NCBI RefSeq assembly: GCF_943914805.1
Contig: NZ_CALUDM010000007.1
Location: 1 to 52,108 of the forward strand
DNA: 52,108 bases
DNA from: an uncultured Acinetobacter sp.
GTDB taxonomy: Bacteria; Pseudomonadota; Gammaproteobacteria; Pseudomonadales; Moraxellaceae
Direction of reading: 5' to 3'
Part shown: piece after piece, positions 16,808 to 23,962 of the stretch
Layout of the letters: every line of letters begins with the position of its first letter
How positions within the stretch are numbered: position 1 is the first letter of the stretch
The notes under the pieces: generated by a model
What the model was told of the DNA's origin: nothing
The model's database searches: none
What the model saw: the letters and a program-made list of their open reading frames with translations, nothing else
Made by a program: the position numbers and the translations under genes

Positions 16808-17887
16808 ATGGATGGTGTAAATAAAATGTCTAATCAGCGTACGTTTATTGAAGCTCGTTATGATGCTTCAACACTAGGTCAAGGGACTGTCATACAAGGC
16901 TTGACCAGCCTTATTGATGAAATGTTACGACAAGGTCATTCTTTACAAGAGTTGCTACACGGAACAGGTATTACTTATGCTGTTCTGAACAATGCGACAT
17001 CTCATATTACACAATATCAGAAATTACAATTATTTCAGAATATTCAACGATTATCTAAAGATCCATTAACGGGACTCAGAGCTGGACAAAAACAACGTCT
17101 CTCAGATTTTGGAGTTTATGGTTATGCACTTTATTCGTCTAAAAATTTTCAACAAGCTGTGGAATTAGGGATTCGTCATATTAAATTGGCTGGCCCTGTC
17201 TTACAGAAATCTTTTCGTATTGGAGATGATGCAGCAATTTTTGAAGGTAAAGAAGTGATTGCTTTAGGAAAGTTGTTGCCTCTGATTTGCGAGTTTTGGT
17301 TCAGTTCAATGCAGACTTTGATTGAAAGTGTATTGGAAGGGCCATTTCAAGCGAAGAAGTTATTACTTCCTTATCCTGCTCCTGAATATGCAGATGAGTA
17401 TCAAAAAGTGTTCCATTGTCCTATTGAGTTTGATGCCAAAGTTCTGCAATGGCACTTTGATTTGAAATGGCTTGATGTACCGTGTCCAAATGCCAATCCG
17501 ATTACAGCGGATATGTGTAAACTATTTTGTGAGCGGATGCTTGGAATCGAAGATGATGAGACACCTGAATTGATTAGAACGATACGTTTGATTCTTCTTG
17601 ATCGTGTGGATTGTTTCCCTACAGCTCAAGAAATGGCTGAGCGTTTACATCTTTCAAAAAGAACATTATATCGCCGGTTAGCTGAACTCAATGTGAGTTA
17701 TCAAGACATTTTAGACAGTACAAGAAGACGGTTAGCAGATGAATATTTGCAAGGTACGACATTAACCATTGATGAAATTGCACAAAGAATGGGTTTTTCA
17801 GACACTTCAAATTTTAGAAAAGCTTATCGTCATTGGACAGGAATCTCTCCCAATGCCTATCGAATTCAAATTGAGCATGCTATTTGA
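16808..17887 (+). CDS. AraC-family transcriptional regulator
   Basis: A 359-aa activator with an N-terminal arabinose-binding-like effector domain (about 25-215) and a C-terminal double helix-turn-helix (about 260-355), including LHLSKRTLYRRLAELNVSYQ and IAQRMGFSDTSNFRKAYRHW. The layout resembles OruR/AlkR-type regulators that sense hydrophobic or amino-acid-derived inducers. It is transcribed away from the aldehyde dehydrogenase across a gap of about 100 bp, so it is the natural candidate for its control. An in-frame ATG at 16826 is an alternative start. Confidence 0.88.
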   Translation: MDGVNKMSNQRTFIEARYDASTLGQGTVIQGLTSLIDEMLRQGHSLQELLHGTGITYAVLNNATSHITQYQKLQLFQNIQRLSKDPLTGLRAGQKQRLSDFGVYGYALYSSKNFQQAVELGIRHIKLAGPVLQKSFRIGDDAAIFEGKEVIALGKLLPLICEFWFSSMQTLIESVLEGPFQAKKLLLPYPAPEYADEYQKVFHCPIEFDAKVLQWHFDLKWLDVPCPNANPITADMCKLFCERMLGIEDDETPELIRTIRLILLDRVDCFPTAQEMAERLHLSKRTLYRRLAELNVSYQDILDSTRRRLADEYLQGTTLTIDEIAQRMGFSDTSNFRKAYRHWTGISPNAYRIQIEHAI

Positions 17888-18140
17888 ATCAGTGAATAAA
17901 ACCTTAGATTCTTAGATGAATTTTAAATATTTTATCCATTTGATTTTAAAATTAATTTTTATACATAATGTGGCAAATTGAAAAAATAAGTTAAACATTC
18001 ATAAATACTATTTTCAAGAAATTGATTTGCATAAGTACCATATTCACAACTCAAATGACGTTTGAATATTTGAATTTAGCGATTTCAAGACAGCATCTTA
18101 TGCAAAAAATTCTTTTTGAATTTCTATCTTTTAAACGTTC

Positions 18141-18170
18141 ATCAATAAAAAATAACCGAATGTTATTGAG
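18141..18170 (-). terminator. possible weak terminator after moaE
   Basis: On the minus strand, AATAAC-ATTCG-GTTATT followed by TTTT lies directly after the moaE stop codon. The stem is short and AT-rich. Confidence 0.4.
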
Positions 18171-18171
18171 T

Positions 18172-18681
18172 TTATGTATGTGTATGTCCATGCGCATGTG
18201 GTTCGTGTGAATGATGATGGTGTTTTTTATCATCATGATTGTGATCATAGTCTTGTCGAATACAGCAACCTGCAACGTATTGACTGCTTCCATCTGTATA
18301 AAATTCTTCCTTCCATACAGGAACTTCATGCTTCACACGTTCAACTGCTTCTTCACAGGCTTGAAATGCTTCTCTGCGATGTGGTGCATAGGCAATCGCA
18401 ATAATGGCTTTATCACCAATATCTAAAGTTCCAATACGATGGATGACACGGACGTAACTAACTGCATACTTTTCTTGTATTTCTTGTTCAATCGCTCGGA
18501 TCATTTTTTCTGCAACAGGTGCATAAGCTGTATATTTCAGGGCTTGAACTGCGCGACCTTCATGATGATTGCGCACAGTACCAATAAAAACGCCTGTTCC
18601 GCCACATTCAGGGAAAGCCTGAATCGTATCAAAAGTTTCTAAATTAAGCGCCGTGTCTTGAATACGAGGAAACTGTAACAT
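18172..18681 (-). CDS. moaE: molybdopterin synthase large subunit with His-rich tail
   Basis: MoaE joins with thiocarboxylated MoaD to convert cyclic pyranopterin monophosphate to molybdopterin. The core is complete: GTGVFIGTVRNHHEGR, LKYTAYAPVAEKMI, RIGTLDIGDKAIIAIAYAPHRREAFQAC, and the catalytic-site lysines in VKHEVPVWKEEF. Family members usually end about 10 residues after this. Here about 26 further residues follow, of which roughly half are His with Asp and Thr, resembling a metal-binding tail. The ATG at 18681 is chosen because AGGAGG lies 5 nt before it, inside the last codons of moaD; the start at 18696 lacks this. Confidence 0.92.
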   Translation of the reverse strand: MLQFPRIQDTALNLETFDTIQAFPECGGTGVFIGTVRNHHEGRAVQALKYTAYAPVAEKMIRAIEQEIQEKYAVSYVRVIHRIGTLDIGDKAIIAIAYAPHRREAFQACEEAVERVKHEVPVWKEEFYTDGSSQYVAGCCIRQDYDHNHDDKKHHHHSHEPHAHGHTHT

Positions 18682-18682
18682 A

Positions 18683-18934
18683 TCAACCTCCTGCAACAGG
18701 TGAGAGTAGCACTAAAGTGCTGTCTTTTTCTAAGATGCTTTGACGTGAAATAATATCTTCACCAATCGCACAGGCACAGCGTTCAACCATCTCTGAAATA
18801 GATGGATAAATTGCTTTAATTTGATTGAGTACATCCGCAACAAGGCTATTTGATGCACAAGTTAGGCTGAGGTCAGCAGGTAGGTGTTTTTCAATAGCAC
18901 CATAAGATTCGACTTTAATATTAATTTCCTGCAT
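18683..18934 (-). CDS. moaD: molybdopterin synthase sulfur carrier subunit
   Basis: An 83-aa ubiquitin-like protein. Its C-terminal Gly-Gly (PVAGG) is the site of adenylation and thiocarboxylation. It directly precedes moaE. The codons for Gly-Gly (GGAGGT) also form the ribosome binding site for moaE, so the two are tightly coupled. No moeB is in the window, so the activating enzyme must be elsewhere. Confidence 0.93.
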   Translation of the reverse strand: MQEINIKVESYGAIEKHLPADLSLTCASNSLVADVLNQIKAIYPSISEMVERCACAIGEDIISRQSILEKDSTLVLLSPVAGG

Positions 18935-19167
18935 ATCTGCCTCTGTTGAAACTGTTTTAAAATAATTAATCGTGCATCGAGATAAAATTAGCTATTCAGG
19001 CACTTTAACATTATTCAATTTAATCATCAAAATGGAAAAGTAATTTTCTGAAAGTGACTTATTCATCAGCTTCATCAGTATTTTCATTAATTTTTTGCGC
19101 CGTAGGTCATTTTAACTTCATGCAAAATCAAAACATTTATGGTTGCGAATAGGATTATTTACAAAAG

Positions 19168-19761
19168 TTATTTTCGATACTGTTGCAACTCTTCCAATGA
19201 GTTCAGGCTATGGTAATTCAGCTCCTGATTCTGAATATTCACAACTTGTGGCATAAGTTCTGCAAAGCATCGTCTGATACTGAATTGTTGCTGATCTAAG
19301 TGCTTTGTTAATGTTGCAAAACTGCTACGTTTTAATAAGCAAAATGGGTAGAGTGCTTGTCCATTAAATGACACATAGGCTACAGAAGATGACGTATTTT
19401 GCTTCAATGCTGTGTGTAAATCGGACAATATATTGGGCGGAATTTCGGTAATATCGCATGGCACAAATAAAATATAATCTGAATGAACATGTGAGCATGC
19501 ACTTTTCATGCCCATTAAAGGCCCAAGAAAGCCATCTTGATCATCTTTGAAATAACTAATATTAGGCATCAACTCAAGATAACGGGCATAGTCCCTATGA
19601 CTATTGACCCACATTTCCTGTACGTTGTCTTGAAAAGCATTACATATTTTTAATAGCTGAATTTCATGGTCAAAACTTTGTAAAAGCTTATTAACGCCAT
19701 TCATCCGTGTGGCTTGTCCGCCTGCTAAAATAACCAGTGCTGTTGTAGGGTAGTCTTGCAT
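19168..19761 (-). CDS. mobA: molybdenum cofactor guanylyltransferase
   Basis: MobA adds GMP to molybdenum cofactor to form the bis-MGD cofactor used by DMSO-reductase-family enzymes such as the YdeP-like protein in this window. The 197-aa protein has the nucleotide-binding start VILAGGQATRMNGVNKLL, the middle FLGPLMGMKSA, and LFVPCDITEIP with the metal-binding Asp. The canonical RMGGxDK is altered to RMNGVNK, so it is a divergent member. It stands alone, with 230 bp to moaD. Confidence 0.85.
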   Translation of the reverse strand: MQDYPTTALVILAGGQATRMNGVNKLLQSFDHEIQLLKICNAFQDNVQEMWVNSHRDYARYLELMPNISYFKDDQDGFLGPLMGMKSACSHVHSDYILFVPCDITEIPPNILSDLHTALKQNTSSSVAYVSFNGQALYPFCLLKRSSFATLTKHLDQQQFSIRRCFAELMPQVVNIQNQELNYHSLNSLEELQQYRK

Positions 19762-19933
19762 CCTATTTACCTGATTTCTATATAAAAGCTATATACGATA
19801 TTTGAATGGCTGTTGAATGAATCTTGAATGATTTATTGTGAAGCATCTGCATTGGCTCAAAATAGAGCAAGATATGAATGTGACCATACATAATGCAATG
19901 CAGGATACTTAAGTATAACAATCTATTTACTAC

Positions 19934-21172
19934 TCAAATCCTAATAAAATCAACATAGTCCAATGACACAGCTGTATCAGATTTAGCAGGAATACGAACA
20001 ATTGCATTGGCTTTATTCAAATTGCTGAGCATGTGCGATTGTTGTTTTGCTAGTTTTGAAACGGTCAATTGACCGTAATCATCTACATTAACCACCATTC
20101 TCAATAATTGTTCACGACTGTCTTGTTTGACCGTTTCTGTGAATCGAGCTTTTTTCCAAGCTGGTGCAGGTGAGTCTATCCCTTGTAATGCCGCCATTAA
20201 GGTTGATACATGTACAGCAAGACAGGTGAGCACAGCCGCTGGATTACCTGGTAAGCCAAGTAAATAAGCGCAGTGGTTATCAACACCAGTTTTAAGACTG
20301 TTTGCTTGATATTCTGCAAAATAAAGCGGTTTACCCGGTTTTTGAGCAACTTGCCAAAAGATTTCTTTTGCACCCAAAGCCATAGACACAGGACGAATCA
20401 GATCATAATCCCCGACAGAAACCCCGCCAGTGGTAATCACGAGATCGTAATGATTCATTGCATTGGATAATGCTTGAGTAAGCATATTCTCATCATCAAT
20501 CACATGCTCTAAATGTACATCAGTTATGCCTTGTTCATTTAGCCACGTTAAAATCATCGGTGCATTTGCATCGAAAACTTTAGATTCATTATCAAGTTGG
20601 GTGCTAACTTCATCACCAGTAATCAACACAGCAATTTTAGGTTGTAGATAGACCTGTACTTCTTGTACGCCTGCCATACTCAATGCTGCGATTAAACCAC
20701 TGCTTAATCGCTGACCTTTATGTGCCAGTGTTGTTCCGACAGAGAGTTCTTCGCCTTGATAACGAATGTCTGCCCCTTTTTCTAAAGCTTGATTTAAAAT
20801 AGCGTGATTATCTGTACGAATGATAATTTCCTGTCTTGCAACAGTATCTGCTGAATCGGGAAGCTTTCCACCTGTAAAAATACGTACAGTTTGACCTGAT
20901 TGAATTTCGATATGTTCTGCGATACCTGCACGGATTTCTCCGACCAGTTCAAACTCAGTGACACCAGCGAGTAAATCTTCACTTCTCAGTGCATAACCAT
21001 CGACAGCACTTTGAGTAAACAAGGGAAGTGAAACCGTTGATTTTACATCTGCGGCCAAAACATGCTGATGTGCCTGAATTAAAGGCAGGGAAGCAGTAGA
21101 AAGTGTTTTAACTGAACTATAGTGTGCAAGCGCCTGATCAACTGTAATTAAACCGATACCTGAACAACTCAT
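19934..21172 (-). CDS. moeA: molybdopterin molybdenumtransferase
   Basis: MoeA inserts molybdate into adenylylated molybdopterin. The 412-aa protein is full length: an N-terminal domain with FTQSAVDGYALRSED, the beta-barrel insertion, the MPT-binding domain with ITTGGVSVGDYDLIRP, YLLGLPGNPAAVLTC, and a C-terminal barrel. Its ATG overlaps the moaCB stop by ATGA, so the two are translationally coupled. Confidence 0.95.
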   Translation of the reverse strand: MSCSGIGLITVDQALAHYSSVKTLSTASLPLIQAHQHVLAADVKSTVSLPLFTQSAVDGYALRSEDLLAGVTEFELVGEIRAGIAEHIEIQSGQTVRIFTGGKLPDSADTVARQEIIIRTDNHAILNQALEKGADIRYQGEELSVGTTLAHKGQRLSSGLIAALSMAGVQEVQVYLQPKIAVLITGDEVSTQLDNESKVFDANAPMILTWLNEQGITDVHLEHVIDDENMLTQALSNAMNHYDLVITTGGVSVGDYDLIRPVSMALGAKEIFWQVAQKPGKPLYFAEYQANSLKTGVDNHCAYLLGLPGNPAAVLTCLAVHVSTLMAALQGIDSPAPAWKKARFTETVKQDSREQLLRMVVNVDDYGQLTVSKLAKQQSHMLSNLNKANAIVRIPAKSDTAVSLDYVDFIRI

Positions 21173-22092
21173 TCATAACCTCCGGGATGAGGTAGATCTC
21201 GGCACACATCAAAAATATGTACCAAAGCAGGTAAAATGGCTGCCATAGATTCACTTGCACCACCACGACTTCCTGGTAGAGTGATCACCAGTGAGCGATC
21301 AATAAAGCCTGCAACGCCTCGAGACATCGCTGCATATGGGGTACGTCTTTGTCCAAATGCACGGGCAGCTTCCATCAAACCGTTTAACTCACGTTCTAAT
21401 AAAGGCTGTAAAGTATCTACAGTAATGTCACGCTTCCCAATACCTGTTCCACCTACTGTGATAATACAAGCATAAGATTCAGTGAGTTTTAAGACCAATT
21501 CTTTTAACTGATCTGCTTCATCAGGCAAAATTTGATAATGAATCGGGTCAAAACCTGCTTCGGTCAAAGTATCTACCACTGAACGTCCCGCTGTATCTGG
21601 TTTTCGACCTGCTGCAACAGTATCTGATAATACCAATACCGCTGCTGAAACAGGTTGACGTAAATGACGTTTGTAGTGTGATTTCCCACCTTTTTTCAGG
21701 TCTAATTTACATTGCTGAATAATCAGTTCATGGGGTTCACAATGTGGTTTTAGCATGTCGTAAATGGTGAGTGCTGCAAGGCTGGCTGCAGTCAGTGCTT
21801 CCATTTCCACGCCAGTAGGTGCAATGGTTTCCACAGTTGCTTGAATAACCACACGATCAGCCAGTAGTTCAAAATCAACATCTGCACGATAAATCGGTAA
21901 AGGGTGGCAAAGCGGGATCAGTTCATCGGTACGTTTTGCTGCCAAAATTCCAGCAATTCGTGCTGTTTTCAACGCATCACCTTTTTCGGTATTGCCATCT
22001 GCAAGAAGTTGTAAACAATGTGCTGGTGCAAGCAGTTCAGAAGTTGCGGTTGCAATTCGATAGCTTTCTGGCTTCATGCCAACATTTTTCAT
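21169..22092 (-). CDS. moaCB: bifunctional MoaC-MoaB fusion
   Basis: Residues about 1-150 are MoaC (GDALKTARIAGILAAKRT, LIPLCHPLPI, APTGVEMEALTAASLAAL), which completes formation of cyclic pyranopterin monophosphate after MoaA. Residues about 155-300 are MoaB/MogA-like (IITVGGTGIGKRDITVDTLQ, SRGVAGFIDRSLVITLPGSRGG), which adenylylates molybdopterin. No stop or shift separates the parts, so this is one 307-aa polypeptide. It couples an early and a late step of the pathway. The gene is followed by moeA, which uses the MoaB product. Confidence 0.93.
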   Translation of the reverse strand: MKNVGMKPESYRIATATSELLAPAHCLQLLADGNTEKGDALKTARIAGILAAKRTDELIPLCHPLPIYRADVDFELLADRVVIQATVETIAPTGVEMEALTAASLAALTIYDMLKPHCEPHELIIQQCKLDLKKGGKSHYKRHLRQPVSAAVLVLSDTVAAGRKPDTAGRSVVDTLTEAGFDPIHYQILPDEADQLKELVLKLTESYACIITVGGTGIGKRDITVDTLQPLLERELNGLMEAARAFGQRRTPYAAMSRGVAGFIDRSLVITLPGSRGGASESMAAILPALVHIFDVCRDLPHPGGYE

Positions 22093-22251
22093 AGAATATT
22101 CCGAAAATTAAGGGACTGACCTACAGTAAACGCTTTGATCAGAGGAAAAATAATTTCTTATTTAGATAACATAAAAATAAATGATGATACAGTCTGTTGT
22201 TTGATAAACACAAAATTAATCAATGCGCTTAGCCAAAGCTTAACCAACGAA

Positions 22252-23286
22252 TTAACCTCCTATGGCATGCATACTGATCTTACGTGAAGGTGCTTGCTGA
22301 TGAGCTATAAACCCTGCTTTTTTATGCCATACAGCATCCATAATTGTAGATGTCAGTAAAGATGAGTCATTTTGCTCAAGTAAGCTACGTAAAGGTGTTC
22401 CTGAATTAGCAAATAAACAAGTAAACAGCTCACCTGTTGCAGTTAAACGCAAACGATCGCAGGTTTGGCAAAAAGGTTTACTAATCGTAGAAATGATGCC
22501 TAATTTATAGTGATCATTGAGTCGGTAAATTGTCGCAGGATCATGTTGTCTTTGTTGTTTATTGATTTGAAAATGAGCACTCAGTTTTTGAATAATTTCA
22601 TCTTCAGTAATCACTTTTTCAGGTTGCCAGTGTTCAGGCTGATCTAAAGGCATATATTCAATAAAACGTAATTCTATATTCTGTTGATACGCCCATTGAG
22701 TCAGTTCAACAATTTCATCATCATTTTTGCCTGCAACCAAAACACAATTTAATTTAATCGGAATACCGACTTGTTGCGCCGCAGCTATGCCTTGTAATAC
22801 TGGTTCAAGTGGGCGTTTGGTCATATTTTTAAATGTATCTGCTTGGATACTATCTAAACTAATGTTCAGGTCATCTAAACCTGCTTGCTTTAATGCTTGT
22901 GCATATTTTTTTAAATAGAAAGCGTTGCTTGTCATGGAAATACGTTTTAAGCCATGCGCTTTAAGTCGATTTAGGTCGTGAATAAAGTTCACAACGCCTT
23001 GACGCATTAATGGTTCGCCACCCGTTAAACGGATATGTTGAATCCCCAATTGCACCATGACTTCACAAAATTTTAATAACTCTTCAAAGCTTAAAATATC
23101 TTTTTTCGCCAACCATTCAGGTTTATCTGGCATGCAATAACTACAACGAAAATTACAACGGTCTGTTAGTGATATTCTGAGTTTATGTTTATGACGACCA
23201 AATTGATCGACCAACTGCGTTGCTGCATTGGTGATGAGCGGCATTTCAGGTGTTTTTAATGCTTTATTCGAGCCGTCCATAGTCAC
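22252..23286 (-). CDS. moaA: GTP 3',8-cyclase (molybdenum cofactor synthesis, radical SAM)
   Basis: MoaA cyclises GTP in the first step of the pathway. The N-terminal radical-SAM cluster ligands are Cys44, Cys48 and Cys51 (CNFRCSYC). The C-terminal second cluster has CQTCDRLRLT and a third Cys in FTCLF. The protein ends in the Gly-Gly (HAIGG) that belongs in the active site. The 344-aa length assumes a GTG start, supported by AAGG 6 nt before it; an ATG two codons later is the alternative. It lies 160 bp upstream of moaCB on the same strand. Confidence 0.95.
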   Translation of the reverse strand: MTMDGSNKALKTPEMPLITNAATQLVDQFGRHKHKLRISLTDRCNFRCSYCMPDKPEWLAKKDILSFEELLKFCEVMVQLGIQHIRLTGGEPLMRQGVVNFIHDLNRLKAHGLKRISMTSNAFYLKKYAQALKQAGLDDLNISLDSIQADTFKNMTKRPLEPVLQGIAAAQQVGIPIKLNCVLVAGKNDDEIVELTQWAYQQNIELRFIEYMPLDQPEHWQPEKVITEDEIIQKLSAHFQINKQQRQHDPATIYRLNDHYKLGIISTISKPFCQTCDRLRLTATGELFTCLFANSGTPLRSLLEQNDSSLLTSTIMDAVWHKKAGFIAHQQAPSRKISMHAIGG

Positions 23287-23645
23287 AATTTACCTTGTTT
23301 AATCACAGGATAAGGTCATATATAAAGCAGTATGAGTCGTTTTATTTTAAATATCAACTTAACCATTCAGGTTTTGTGAACGCAGTGTTGTTTATTTTAA
23401 GTTATGTTTCACATTAAAAATATATTCTGTGATTGTTTTATTATTAAAAATTCTCATGATCAATTTACAATTGAAATCTCATAAAAAAGAGAGGATATTT
23501 GAAATAAATAAGGCTTATTTTTTGAAAAAGTTGCAATGAAACAGCATTAAGTAACTTAAACGATAGTTTAATTGTATGAGTTATATATATGTTTTTTAAT
23601 TGTTATTGCAATCAATTTTGAACAATAAGTAAGTTATATTGGATT
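23287..23645. other. AT-rich intergenic region upstream of moaA
   Basis: About 360 bp between moaA (minus) and the MITE. It should hold the moaA promoter. I see no Moco riboswitch fold or ORF that I can support. Confidence 0.4.
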
Positions 23646-23646
23646 A

Positions 23647-23912
23647 GGGTCTGTTGACATTTCATAAATGGCTTGCGTTGTAGGCTAAAATTGAGCAGAC
23701 GAGGAATGAAACGAAGAGAATAGCGAGACTATTTTCAAGTTTCATAACGAAGGCTGAGATAATTTTAGCCACAACCCTTCGGGACTAGAGTGTTTTTTGA
23801 CGCTACGTTGTTGTGAACTACTCATTTAGAATGACTAAATTTCGTATTTCAAGCCTAGTATCGCCTAAAAAACACTCATAGTCGCAAACATAGACGAATT
23901 ATCAACAGACCC
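23647..23912. mobile_element. MITE with TA target duplication
   Basis: A non-coding element of about 266 bp bounded by perfect inverted ends GGGTCTGTTGA and TCAACAGACCC, with the dinucleotide TA on both outer sides. An internal inverted pair (AGTGTTTTTT near 23790, AAAAAACACT near 23867) suggests further folding. The TA duplication points to a transposase of the IS630/Tc1-mariner type acting in trans. It lies just upstream of the ydeP-like gene and may carry or displace its promoter. Confidence 0.75.
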
Positions 23913-23962
23913 TATGTAAATACGCATCTTTTTATGGAAAAACTGACGCATAGGGCTGGAAT

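Noticed and set aside
18174..18642. Several plus-strand ORFs opposite moaE
   Set aside because: They are shadows of moaE, produced by its codon pattern and His-rich repeat; none has a family motif or ribosome binding site.
23287..23645. Moco riboswitch upstream of moaA
   Set aside because: No conserved stem pattern could be traced by eye in this AT-rich leader; a covariance search would be needed to claim one.
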